NCBI GenBank assembly: GCA_028023455.1
Contig: JAQFVV010000043.1
Location: forward strand, 540,001-604,000
Direction of reading: 5' to 3'
From: Epiperipatus broadwayi
Lineage: Eukaryota > Onychophora > Udeonychophora > Euonychophora > Peripatidae
DNA length: 64,000 nt
Notes under the pieces: generated by a model
The model's database searches: none
What the model saw: only the letters and a program-made list of their open reading frames with translations
Told to the model about the DNA's origin: nothing
Program-made: the position numbers and the translations under genes
Part shown: piece by piece, positions 11,521 through 23,134 of the stretch
How the letters are laid out: each line of letters opens with the position of its first letter
Position numbering within the stretch: the stretch's first letter is position 1

Positions 11521-13280
11521 TGTAATTAAAATGTAATGAACCAGTTTTAAAATAGTTTCTCCATTCATCTGTATAAATATCACAAAATCTTCCAGTTTAT
11601 TTCTTGACTATATTCTTTTCATTTTCTAACAATTCTTAATCCTCACCAAGATTTAACTTGCTTGTCAATACTTTCAATAAATAAATAAATAAGCAACAAA
11701 TGTAATAGCATATTGGTCATAAAAAAAAGAAAGAATCTGTTTGAGATTCTATATTTCTTTTATTAATCTCATTTTAGTTTTAAAAAACAAACGAAAACTT
11801 TATTTTCTCAATTCTAATTACTAAATCTCTATTAACTACAAATACTGACATATTTTTTTGATTAAATAAAATTTAATATTAATTTTTTTTGTCTTCAATA
11901 TTTAAATTTTCTTGAAGTTTTATAATGTAACTCTATGTTAAATTTATTATATAAATCAACCAAATAGTATGACTCAGTTGAACTTACATTTTTTATTTAA
12001 GTCATCACCGAATAAGCGTCAGGAGAAAATAATTATTTACAATATCATTGAAAGATTTTTTTAATATTTAAACAAATATAAATATCTTTAGAAATGGACA
12101 AATATTATTAAGATTATGTTTTTTGGACATCTTTAAAAATAATAACTTTACTCAATTTTGTTCTTTCTCAGAATCTGCATATTGTTCAAATCATACTAGT
12201 GTTTAGTTTTCATTTGTGCTTTTTCTTTGTATTGCTGTTATTTAATATTTTTGGCTCTTTTTATGTCATATACTATTCAATCTTTTAAAAATAACATTGG
12301 CAATATAATTTACTTTCTAAATACTACACAGACATTTTTTTTTACTTTGTAGTAGTCACTATTCCTTGAAAACTTGTTAATGCTGTTTGCGTGATAAGTC
12401 CAATACAATAAATATAGGTTGTAGTCTTATAGCCAAAGACGCCACTCAATGGTGCCATTTTCATGCTAAAACACATAAAAATGCTGTTTCCGCGGCCGAC
12501 ACATTGAACCCGCGTTTTCTATAATACAACTTTTTTGTTGTGCTACAGATTGCAGGCCGCTATGTCGTATGTCACATTGCAGCAAATAAATTTGGCGAAT
12601 TTGCACAGTTTATACAATTGTTACGGCTTGGTGAGAGGGTGTGTGTATTTGAATTGGATGAAAATGTTGTTTTGATTGAATTTTTTTTATTTTAAAGTAT
12701 TGAAATGTTCAGATTTTCTAAAGTAATAATTATCAGACTTTTTACACCATACTGTATTGAAGTTTTAAGTGGGAAAATGTTGAAAAGATATATGTGTAAA
12801 ATGAGTTGGAATTAGGTAATGCGTCAAGTAACGTACTGTTCATAACATTCCAGGAGACAAACAATATTCATAAAAATTTTAACACCCCTTAAAAACCCCC
12901 CCAAAACAAAAATTTGGTTATGGTTAAAGGAGAGCATATAAATCAGCACCCAATATTCTACCGTGTGTTTATTTTTGAAGTAAAAAATAGCGGTAACACA
13001 AAAATATCCAGTAAGAAAAGTACAATTCTACACTCTTTTTTTAAATTTCATAAAAATCATATATTATAAACATGGTTAATAAGTAAAGAAGACATTTTAT
13101 ATATATATTTGTTGTTGTTTAAAAAACTTTTAATTTCATTCTTTTCTCCGACTTACTGTTATACTTTGTTCAATATATTTTACGTTTATTGTTATCATTT
13201 ATTTTATAATATGTTAATAAAAAAAAATATTTACAAAAAGTACGATTTAGATATTTTTTATTTTAGCATTATACACAACA

Positions 13281-13327
13281 GAACCCTAACCCTAAAACTA
13301 ACCCTAATCCTAAACATAACCCTAACA
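13281..13327 (+). repeat. Interstitial telomere-like (CCCTAA)n tract
   Basis: ACCCTAACCCTAAAACTAAC followed by more CCTAA units with substitutions, about seven imperfect copies, inside the TIR element. Confidence 0.8.
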
Positions 13328-13504
13328 ACTTTTACTTTTTGTTGTCATTCTATTTGAAGTAAAAAATAGCGGTAATATCTGTTTCTCTGTAAAAAAAATA
13401 AAAATGTAAAACGAAGACTAAAAAAGTAAAAAATAGCGGTAACACAATAATATGTTTGTCTGTAAAAATTAAAATTTAAAAGGAAGACAGAATTATAATT
13501 TAGG

Positions 13505-13600
13505 GCAGGGGTCCTCTCTCCCCACCCCCCCCCCCTAAGGAAGGCACCAACCAAGAAAAAAGTGTGGGGGGATATGGTGGGGGGGGACCAAGAAGGGGTT
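13505..13600. repeat. Poly-C / poly-G low-complexity tract
   Basis: C12-14 and G8 runs in an otherwise AT-rich setting. This is either a microsatellite or poor consensus sequence. Confidence 0.7.
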
Positions 13601-13619
13601 TTATGAAATTTTACTTTTT

Positions 13620-13690
13620 ATTCCGATTATGAGTTTTTAAGCAACAATCGCATTTTATACGCATGTGCTTGAGGCTACAGCCTTAATGAA
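13620..13690. repeat. FB-C fragment
   Basis: GCATGTGCTTGAGGCTACAG followed by CCTTAATGAATATT matches the outer end of the FB-C repeat, here nested within the TIR element. Confidence 0.5.
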
Positions 13691-14080
13691 TATTATTTTT
13701 CTAATAAAGCAAAATAAAAAACACGAATCAAATTGTAATTTGTTGATTTTATTTTACATTTATTGTTATCATTTAATTTGTATATGTTAATAAAAAATAA
13801 TATTTAAAAAAGACAATTTTGTTTTGTTTTTATTTTCGCATTATAAAAAACACATCAAAATGATTAAAATCAACAGCCTGGGAATGTTCATATTTTATGA
13901 TTTTAGCGTGAAAATGGCACCATCGAACGGCGTCTTTGTCTATAATATTAACACCTAAATATATTTATAAAAACCAATAAACTTTATACAATGATGTGAT
14001 AATCTAATATTAAAAATAAATTTTAAATATCCATCTTTAAAATAAAACATACGCAGATTTTAATTTTAAATCTACCAGAA

Positions 14081-14650
14081 TAAAACTTCATATGATCATC
14101 AAACTTTATGCATACACAAGCTGTTTCTTACGAAGGCAAAACTCTCCATACAGTAGCCCCACTCAATAAAAGCCAGAATAATCGATGGATGTTGGAAGGT
14201 TTGTGCTTGAAATCCCTATCTCATGCCTACTCATCCAATATCCCTAGACGAGTTACTAGCTTGTGGCTTTTATCAATGATGAATCTTGAATCTGAGAGCA
14301 CTGTACCTAGATCTTAGGATCTAATGCAACCTTTCAGAAGCCACCTGTTTACTACAGAGCTCAGCTTGAAAATATTATTGTGTTTTCATTTTGGACTCAA
14401 AGCTTTATAGTTAGTTAAAAAAGTAAAAGGTGACTGTTGGAGGGTTGCATTAGATCCTAAGATCTAGGTGCAGTGCTCTCAGATCCAAGGCTCCTAACTG
14501 ATGAAAGCCACAAGCTAGAAACTAGTCTGGGGATATTGACTGAATAGGCACTAGATAGAAATTTTATGCACAAACCTTCCTGCATTCATTGATTACTCTG
14601 GCTTGCACTGGTGGCGCTACTGTATGGATAATTCTGCCTCTGTGAAAAAC
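14081..14650. repeat. FB-B fold-back element
   Basis: Inverted arms centre near 14370. In the right arm the plus strand has ACTGATGA (14493-), AAGCCACAAGCTA, GAAACTAGTCTGGGG. The 69-residue plus-strand frame at 14108-14317 is repeat sequence. Confidence 0.8.
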
Positions 14651-14886
14651 AAAATAAAACTGTTTGACACTGACTAATTTTTTATTAATGTTTTTCTCTT
14701 CCTTTATTAAAAAGTATTAAGAATAAAAAGTGTGAAATTATTTATCGTTGAACAATATAATAAAATATTATGATACTCATTGCAAATCAAAAGAAAAAAT
14801 AATAGTAAAACAATTGCAAAAAACATTGAGTAGCTCCTCCCCATTTTATAAGTAATGGAGTGCAATAAAATATTCTTATATAATAG

Positions 14887-15215
14887 TTAATAGACAGGGT
14901 ATGAGCACAGACTTTCACATGACCCACCACTCTCCACACTATCTCATAACACTGATACGCCTGAACACACATATGTCGAAAAGATAAATAATCACCAATA
15001 GACGTATTTCATGCTAAACCAGCAATCAGTTGGTCCAGATTACCATCTCTACACATATATGCTGGTTTAGCATGAAATACGTATATTGGTGATTATTTAT
15101 CTTTTTGACATATGTGTGTTCAGGCATATCAGTGTTATGAGATAGTGTGGAGAGTGGTGGGTCATGTGAAAGTCTGTGCTCATACGCTGTCTATTACATA
15201 TATAGACACAGGTAT
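14887..15215. repeat. FB-A fold-back element
   Basis: Arms of about 165 bp begin GAGCACAGACTTTCACATGAC and end with the exact inverse, GTGAAAGTCTGTGCTC. They meet at ACACATATATGCTGGTTTAG, where the centre is deleted, so the right arm retains only the 3' half of the hammerhead-like block. Flanks are TATATA-rich. Confidence 0.85.
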
Positions 15216-15711
15216 ATATAAGCCGTGTTTTCATCTATAATAGTTAATAATATTATTAGATGGCTCAAATAGACAGATCGCTGCTGCTCCCATTTGTAAA
15301 ATTTGTAATACAGTTTATAGGAGTTAGTTTGTTACAAAGAGTTTGAAATGATACTTAATTGTTACCAAGATGCTAATATAATTTTGTGTGACTTGCTTAA
15401 TATAAAATTAGTTACAAAACAGTATATCTAAAAATGAAAGAAAATTCATATATTTGCCAATACAACAATAAAATGAATCTAAGTGGAAGATTAAAGAAGC
15501 CTGGAATATAACTAACAGCCATAATGCCATAAACTGGAAGGAATTATGCTTCCCTCTTACTGAGAAATGGACTAACAGATTTACATTTAGTTTGAATAGT
15601 CTATTACCTATATATAACTCACCTATACAATCATGAACATTCCAATGCTATGACTGTAATGACATTTAATACCACCAAAGGCTCTTAGTTTTCATTTTAT
15701 AATAATTTTCA

Positions 15712-16230
15712 TTCAATTTATAACCATTTCTTAAAACAGGCAAAACTCATTATACGTATTGCCACATACAGCAAGCTAGAGTAATCAATGGATGCCAGAA
15801 GGCTTGTGCATAAAATTCCCATCTAGTGCCTACTCATCCAATATTCCCAGACTAGTTTCTGACTTGCGGCCTTTATCAGTGAGGAACCTTGGATCTGAGG
15901 GTTGCGTTAGATCCTAAGATCTAGGTGCAGTGCTCTCAGATCCAAGGCTCCTCACTGACAAAGACCACAAGACAGAAACTAGTCTGGGGATATTAAATGC
16001 TCTCAGATCCAAGCCTCCTCACTGATGAAGGCCATAAGACCGAAACTAGTCTGGGGATATTGAATGAGTAAGGCACTAGATGGGGATTTTATGCACAAAC
16101 CTTCTGGCATCCATTGATTACTCTAGCTTGCTGTGTGTGGCAATACATATAGTGAGATTTGCCTGTTTTAATAACAGTTATAAACAAGCATAAGAAATTG
16201 TGATCATGTGATGTTTAATGGCTTATAACA
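15712..16230. repeat. FB-B fold-back with internal duplication
   Basis: Ends match other FB-B copies (GGCAAAACTCATTATACGTA and inverse). The right arm has a tandem partial duplication: the segment from CTCAGATCCAAG to CTGGGGATATT occurs at about 15935-15990 and again at 16003-16060. The second copy reads CTGATGAAGGCCATAAGACC then GAAAC. Confidence 0.8.
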
Positions 16231-16362
16231 TTTCTTATGAATGCATGTCAGCACCTATAACTTTAATTTAAATATCAATCAGGCTAAAAAAATAGAAATA
16301 CATTTTTGATTAGTTGAGAATTTATTCCTTATAGCAAAAGCATTGCAGACAATTTCCTAGAT

Positions 16363-16838
16363 CAGGGGTTGGCAAACTGTTTAATATGAACTATTTTATT
16401 TAAATTTTCCTTCATCCCTTAAAGAGATGCAAGCAAAGAGGTACCCTCCCCCCATTGAAAAGCCATGAGAAAAAAACTAAAAAAATATGTTTCTGAAAAA
16501 TATAAATTTCTGAATGGCTGTGGATATATTTGATTGTTTATTTTAGTAATAGAACATAACAGAATCTGTATACTTCCTAGGGAAAATAAAAATTCTCATA
16601 AAAATAAATAAATAAAAATTACTTTGATAGTTTTATTTATTTACAAATTTCTAATATTTGAATATTCATCATATACAATATTAACTATTCTATAATAAGG
16701 TTGGCTGCAAGAAAGAATATTATAATACACGTTTTTCCTCTTCTAGAGTCATCAAAATATTTATTTACAAAATTTGCAAGAAAAAATTGGAATCACAGAG
16801 CCACATTTGGCTAATAAACCCTAGTTTGTCAATCCCTG
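16363..16838. mobile_element. hAT-type MITE with 8-bp target duplication
   Basis: The left terminus CAGGGGTTGGCAAACT and right terminus AGTTTGTCAATCCCTG form 16-bp terminal inverted repeats of the hAT class. The flanking octamers are TCCTAGAT (16355-16362) and TTCTAGAT (16839-16846), a 7/8 match, as expected for the 8-bp duplication made by hAT transposases. At 476 bp with no coding frame it is non-autonomous. The subterminal GAGCCACATTTGGCT near 16796 is typical of animal hAT ends. Confidence 0.85.
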
Positions 16839-16941
16839 TTCTAGATAAAAACAAAGGAAAAAGGTAAAAAATATATTGTATTGCCTTTAAATTGCATTGC
16901 CATATGTTGTAGATAGAGGGCACTTCAATTATATATAGGCA

Positions 16942-17970
16942 AGGGTTAACATACGGCAATGATGCATTATGTGTCAGTAAAGGGGTATTAGATTGCTTAG
17001 AAAAAGTACAAAGGGAAGTAGGAAGACATGCATTAGATGCTGAGGTGTGGATAGCAAAAGAGGCAATTCAAGGAGAAATGGGATGGTCAAGTTTTTATAT
17101 GAGGGATGCAAAAAGCAAATTAAAAATGTTTGGTAGATTGCAGTTTATGGATAATAAAAGAATAGCCAAAATAGTATTTAATTGGGTTACAAGTAAAGGG
17201 CAGGCAACAAGATGAGTGAGAAAGGTAATGCGGTATGCAGAAGATTTGGATAAAGAAGTTATGTCAGTATACTTGTACAAAAGATGAGAAAGGTAATGCG
17301 GTATGCAGAAGATTTGGATAAAGAAGTTATGTCAGTATACTTGTACAAAAGATGGGATCATTGTGTTAGGAGGATTGTTGAGTGTTATAGTGGGAAGGAG
17401 TGGAATAAAAGAATAGATGCACTAATAAAGAATAAGAAGTTGGAGAACTAGTATGGAGAGTAAAACGAGTTTAAATATATATAGAAGTAAACGGAACATT
17501 GGGTGTGAGTTAATTTACGATAATAGTAAGGAAAGTAGTTTATTGTTTAAGGCTCGAACAGGATCTTTAGCAACAAGGGAATATACACGTAAATGAAAAA
17601 ATATGGGTGATTTAGTCTAGGAAGGCATAGAAAATATTAGGCATTTGTTACTTCAATGTAAATGTTTGGAAGTAGAAAGGGTACAAATAATGAAGTTGTG
17701 GAAGATTAAATATGAACAAAGTGATTATACAGAAAGTGAGTTGTTGGTTTTTATGCTAAGTTTGGGAAAAAATAAGGGGGATTTAGATATGAAGGTCATG
17801 GAGTTGACAAAGATTATGTTGTGGAAATGGGATGGAGCAGATTATGGGAAAACTTAGGGTGGACAATGGAAAAGGAAGATAAAGTGGCTAACAGGTTTCT
17901 CTGGGCATAGCTTCCGAGAGATTCCTGACTCCATTTAAGGAGAAGTCACAGTACATCACATCACATCACA
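16942..17970 (+). pseudogene. 5'-truncated LINE copy 1
   Basis: A fragment of the APE-type LINE found nearly whole at 23037-26687. It starts inside the post-RT region, at the position equivalent to about 25710, and ends in a (CATCA)n tail. Stops and indels are frequent and no RT core is present. It contains a private 68-bp tandem duplication (AAAGGTAATGCGGTATGC at 17221 and 17289). It is more diverged from copy 3 than copy 2 is. Confidence 0.85.
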
Positions 17971-19407
17971 TTGAGTGAAATGGAGAAAGCAATAGAAAGA
18001 CTAGGAAGAGGGGTAGAGATACCGTTAATAAGTGGAAAGGGAGTATATACTTTGTCGGGTCTTTTTTTTGCAGATGATATCTTTTTGTGTGCAGAAAAAA
18101 GAGAAGATATGGAAATTGTGTTGAGGACATGTGCAAGGGTAGGTAAAGAGATGGGGATTAAATTTAGTGAAGAAAAATCAAATATAATGATGGTTAATAC
18201 TGGGGAAAGAGAAGATGTAGATTTTTTATTGGGGGATATAAAGTTAAGTGTGGTGGATAGATATAGGTATTTGGGAATTATGTAATCAGGAAAATTGCTT
18301 GGCTGAATGGGAGAAAAAATTGGTAAATGAAGCAAAGAAAAGAAAGGGTTTGGTAAAGAAACTAACAGTATTTTCATATAATAAATATGATGTAGCTAGA
18401 ATTGTATGGAAGGGAGTTGCAGTAGCAAGGTTAACATATGGTAATGATGCATTATGTGTTAGTAAAGGGGTTTTAGATTATTTAGAGAAAGTACAAAGGG
18501 AAGTAGGAAGACATGCATTAGATGCAGAGATGTGGACAGCAAAGGAGGCAATTCAAGGAGAAATGGGATGGTCAAGTTTTTATATGAGAGATGCAAAAAG
18601 TAAAATGAAAATGTTTGGTAGGTTGCAGTTTATGAATAGTAAAAGAATAGCTAAAATAGAGTTTAATTGGGTTATAAGTAAAGGGCAGGTAACAAGATGG
18701 GTGAGAAAGGTAATGCTGCGGTATGCAAAAGATTTGGATAAAGAATTTATATCAGTATACTTGTATAAAAGGTGGGATGATTGTGTTAGGAGGATTGTTG
18801 AGTGTTATAGTGGTAAGGAATGGGATAAAAGAATAGAAGCATTAATAAAAAATAGGAAGTTGGAGAGATGGAGAACTAGTATGGAGGGTAAGAAGAGTTT
18901 AAATATATATAGAAGTAAACAGAATACTGGATATGAATTAATTTATGATAATAGTAAAGAAAGTAGTTTATTGTTTAAGACTCGAATGGAATCTTTAGCA
19001 ACAAGAGAACATACATGTAAATGGAAAACTATGGGTGATTTAGTGTGCAATTTGTGTAAGGAAGGTATAGAAAATATTAGGCATCTGTTGATTGAATGTA
19101 AATGCTTGAAAGCAGAAAGAGTACAGATAATGAAGTTATGAGAGAATAGGTATGAACAAAGTGACTATACAGAAAGTGAGTTATTAGTTTTTATGCTGGG
19201 TTTGTGAAAAGATAAGGGGGATTTAGATATAAAGGCCATAGAGTTGACAAAGATTATGTTGTGGAAATGGGATGGGGCAGAATATGGGAAGACTTAGAGT
19301 GGGGAATGGAAAATAAAGTGGCTAACAGGTTTATCTGGCCATAATTGCTGAGATATTCTTGACTTCGTTTAAGGAGAAGCCAAATACATCACATTACATC
19401 ACATTGC
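17971..19407 (+). pseudogene. 5'-truncated LINE copy 2 with intact FADD motif
   Basis: Begins abruptly at GAGTGAAATGGAGAAAGC, directly against the tail of copy 1, and ends in its own (CATCA)n tail. The first frame (17971-18285) keeps the RT catalytic motif FADDIF, then GIKFSEEKSN and YRYLGI. It is broken near 18283 by a 5-bp deletion relative to copy 3. The second frame (18290-19141) carries the rest of the C-terminal region with a CX2CX8HX4C knuckle (CNLCKEGIENIRHLLIEC). It ends at a TGG-to-TGA change. Confidence 0.88.
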
Positions 19408-19711
19408 AATGCTTTAATCTCAAAACATTACATAAAATATTTAGCACTGTAAATTCCTATATATATGTAAATATATTTATCCTTTTTTTGCTAATATATT
19501 TTTATGTTCACATTCTAATGTAAAGCTAACATCATATTAAATTTTACTATTATTATTTATAGTTTTTTTGTTTATAATGAATGCATTTGTTTTTTTAAAA
19601 TAAGAATTTATTTTGCAAATTTTTTTTTCAGTTTACTTCATCTACTGAGAGAACTTGAACCATGCCTTAAAAAAAAGATTGATGATAGTAATAAATAAAA
19701 ATATAAATTAC

Positions 19712-19881
19712 CCCTGAGATTGATCGCTGCTGTTAAAAACCTTGAGAACAACTGTATGAAGAATCATGCCTTTTCTATACAAAAGACATGGGCCAAAATC
19801 ATATTTGGTGAATGAGAAATTTACTGTTGGAATAACTGAGTAACCCATTACTTTCAAATGAAATACAGTTCCACCTTTAAT
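19712..19881 (-). CDS. HYDIN: HYDIN exon (ASH domain start)
   Basis: A 170-bp exon with acceptor TTTATTTTTTCAG and donor GTAATT, 56 codons plus two bases (phase 0 in, phase 2 out). The first residues, IKGGTVFHLKVMGYSVIP, close one ASH domain. VNFSFTKYDFGPCLLYRKGM opens the next, with the 'i.F....fG.c..y..g' signature that I recall from vertebrate HYDIN. It joins 27543-27767 upstream (phase 0) and 6933-7131 downstream (GG|A gives Gly). The exon lies only about 300 bases downstream of LINE copy 2 on the plus strand and is undamaged. Confidence 0.93.
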
Positions 19882-20710
19882 CTGAAAAAATAAAGCAAAA
19901 ATTAATTATTAAGAACTACCTATAGAAGCAAGTGTTACATTTCCATATGTATATCTATGTAATATAACAATCAATTATGTGATGTAATGTAAAAATGACA
20001 TCTTTTTTGATGAGGTCAGATGTTTGTGTGCATAGGTCATATGCTCAGAAAACAGTTAACCAAATTAAATTAGTCTCTCTCTCTCTGAAACTGTTATATA
20101 CCACAACAAATTCATTTATCTTATTTCTTCTTGCTAAATTACTTTTCTAATCCTGATTCTTTATTTTCTTTTATTCCAATATAACAAAAGCTGTATAGTT
20201 AATTTCAGTATCCTATTTTCATAACCCCAGTTTTATTATAAAGATCTCAATAAAGAAATCATTTTAATTCTAATTTCTCATACTTTCCATACAAATTTAT
20301 CACGAGTCTTTTTCCAGTACAGTATTATACATTTCAAAATCTACAATCAAAATCCTTATTCTATTTTGCCCTTCTTTCATTGGTATTCAAAACTCTTGCT
20401 CTTTCAGCACATAACAATCAAATCTTTTTAGTATTATCATACAACTTTTCATATTATATATATTTTTTATTATATAATTCCAAACTATTTTTATTCATAC
20501 TAATTTTTCATAAATTGACCATAAATACGCGTTGGGAATATATTACAGTTATGAGAACGAATTCAGAAGTTTTGAACAACAATATTTAAGTCAAAACCAT
20601 TTTTAATTAAATATAAATACATAGGCACGTATGTTTGCTATATCGTAGGTATATTCAGTAGTGTACTTTGTCTACAGAGAGATATGGGTTTTGTTATAAT
20701 ATATATATAT

Positions 20711-20853
20711 ATGTCCACAGATGGCGTTCTACCAAAAACGCCCATCAAGCGTATGTTTTGTTTACATAAACGTTTTTGGTAGAACGCCAAACGTTTATGT
20801 AAACAAAACATACGCTTGATGGGCGTTTTTGGTAGAACGCCATCTGTGGACAT
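20711..20853. repeat. Perfect palindromic MITE-like element (65-bp arms)
   Basis: Arms 20711-20775 and 20789-20853 are exact reverse complements around a 13-base centre. Outer ends are ATGTCCACAGATGGCGTTCT. The centre repeats the GGCGTTCTACCAAAAACG motif of the arms, so the unit is internally redundant. Flanks are (AT)n on the left and AATACAAG on the right. The sequence is GC-richer than its surroundings. The 82-residue minus-strand frame across it is just the palindrome. Confidence 0.9.
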
Positions 20854-22239
20854 AAATACAAGCGTTACAAGTTTTTTAACTTGCATTTTTGTTTATCATA
20901 TATATATACTTGATAATAAGATTCCATATGAATGGGAGAGAGTATTATATTATTATATAAAGGACTGGGCAAAAGTTTCAAGTTGTTACTATTAGTAGAC
21001 CAATATTAATAATTCCATAGTTTGTAAAATATTTACATATATCTTAATTTTAGATGTAGGATTTGAATGGCAGAAATGGCGAAATTCAGAATAGATTTCG
21101 TTCTGAGATATAGATGATAGTTTATTTATTGTATCTCAGTTAATTTGAATCTCTTATAAGAAAAATAAGTCATTATTTATTGCATTGTAGCAAATAAAAA
21201 AGGATATAATTGTCGTGACGAATTAGACTGAAGAGAAATCTTGAAACTATAGGAATAGACTTAATCTTGCTAACAATACTTAAGTCTTTACAAGGATAAT
21301 TTTTATAAATACCAATTAGAAGTTACAGAATTGGTGGAAGTTAAATGTAAAATTGAATCGAATCAGGAATCTCTATTTACATCTTTATCATGTACAGATA
21401 GGGATTCCTATTATTAGAATCAGGAAATATATAAAAGCGAAAGGAGACTGAAACTGTTCAAACTCCCAATACTTGGTATTTGGCAAGCATGTGTTGCTAT
21501 TTTTAGCAGAAGAAAAAGAAACTTTAAGAATCTGATCCATCTTCTTTTAGATAAGTATCACTGGATTCATTATAAAAAATAGGCTTGAAAATATGAAATA
21601 ATTTTTATCCTTGAGAGTGATATTACATACTTTCCAGGCAATGAGTCTGTAGCATAATTGATTCACAATTCTTATTTTATATATTGAGCCTGGTATGGTA
21701 GTTATGGACTCAAAATGTCTTGATTGAAGTTCACCTCTTTCCCATGACCTCCCAAATGACAAAGTCATTCGATTAGTGGTTTTATTTATTTTATTGAAAA
21801 GTAAATAAAAAAATAGCCAAATGAAATATAACAAATTTCTGAAACTGAAACAATGATAAAAGTATATATATATAAAAGGACCGAAAATAAATGAAAAAAA
21901 AAACAACAACAAAAAACTAAAATAATGTTCAATGGATTTTTGCAAAAGGAGAAAAAAGTATTAATAGTAATGAATTAGAAATAAACAAATACAAATACAT
22001 TGCTTAGATTATTAATACAAATTAAAACAATGAATGATTTGGATGAAATGCTTGTGGTAAAAATCATATTAAAAGAAATTATACTCATGTGCTTTAAACA
22101 GGAACGTTTATAATAAATGTGATGCTTACACATACTTGTGAGATATAATTGCTTAGTAGAAAAAAATTAGGATAATTTAGATCGTGAAATGAAATTTAAA
22201 AAGTTGAGGCTAACAGCAAAATACATTTATACTAGAACA

Positions 22240-22495
22240 AACATATTAGTGACATCATTAAAAAAAGTAAAAGGTTGAACCAGAATTACGGAATCATCAG
22301 TTGAAGTCTTAGATTGGATTTCAAAAGACTGTGAAAAGAACTAGAAAAAGCACATATGATGTAAATGGATGCAGTAGGGGAATTTATTGTGTTGACATGG
22401 AGAAGAAAAGCTACGCATCATAGTATCATAGAAACTGTATTAAACTTGGACAAAGCTTCATTCCACAGTGGATAAAAAATTGGTCAAAATGATGA
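22240..22495 (+). pseudogene. RTE LINE fragment, heavily decayed
   Basis: Plus-strand sequence TTGGATTTCAAAAGACTGTG, then TGTAAATGGATGCAG and TTCATTCCACAGTGGATAAA, parallels the RTE tail fragment at 565-985 (inverse orientation) with many indels. Confidence 0.5.
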
Positions 22496-22904
22496 TGATG
22501 AGAACATGAGTTAAAAAGCATATTTCTAATAACTTTTGAAAATAATGATCATGAGTTATTGTGTTTTAAAAATATAGTATTGGACTCAAAAATATTTATT
22601 TCTATTTAATCATTCAAATCAGTCAACACTTAGACAATTCCAATAGCAATCTCAACCTATTTGAAATGTGGTCACAATAAACGTCTAAATACATTTATTT
22701 ACAATGATGTAGGAACAATATCTAATCTATTAGAGTCCTTTATGGCTTAAAGTAATGATAGAGAGGCAAACATATAAATCAAAGTCCATTCCGGCTTAGA
22801 CTTAATGTGAATCTTCACATCATCTACAAAATAAATCATTTGATTGTTAATTATATTTATAATTTTACTTCTTTTTTATAAATTTATTTAAACGCACATT
22901 GATT

Positions 22905-23037
22905 CGTAATATTTACTAAGGCTGTAAACCTTAAGAATATGCATGTGAAAATGCGAAGGTAGGGACTTCTACAGGCCTTAACCACAAGCTTACGCTTTTC
23001 TTCCAAAGCGTAGGTTGTGGTTAAGACCTGTAGAGGT
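22905..23037. repeat. FB-C fold-back, right arm interrupted by LINE copy 3
   Basis: The left arm holds GCGAAGGTAGGGACTTCTAC and AGGCCTTAACCACAAGC. The right arm is the inverse, TTGTGGTTAAGACCTGTAGA, then GGTCCCT. The family should continue with ACCTTCGCATTTTCACATGC (as at 31620) but instead switches to LINE sequence at about 23037. Confidence 0.7.
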
Positions 23038-23134
23038 CCCTAAATTCGGGAAACCTTTAAAGGGGGGTGGGCTTTTAAATTGTAATATTATCAAAAAGAA
23101 GAAGAATGGAGGGGATATAAGAAATAAGCAAAAG

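Larger units (their letters stand above)
12428..13944. mobile_element. 1.5 kb TIR DNA element, non-autonomous
   Basis: Terminal inverted repeats of about 44 bp: 12428-12471 starts TATAGCCAAAGACGCC and 13901-13944 is its inverse, reading AAAATGGCACC...GGCGTCTTTG. Four or five mismatches separate them. I found no transposase frame. Inside are a GC-richer patch (12490-12580), an AGTAAAAAATAGCGGTAA motif three times (12980, 13360, 13425), a direct duplication of about 100 bp (13170-13280 and 13740-13855), telomere-like repeats and poly-C/G runs. The superfamily is undetermined. A TA target duplication is possible but not secure. Confidence 0.65.
7132..19711 (-). other. HYDIN intron (12.6 kb)
   Basis: Donor GTAATT on the 19712 side, acceptor TTTAG on the 7131 side. 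It holds fold-back repeats, a TIR transposon, a hAT MITE and two LINE copies, listed separately. I see nothing recognisable in 7925-10904 (apart from TA/CA microsatellites near 9995-10060), 11521-12427 or 15216-15711. Confidence 0.85.
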
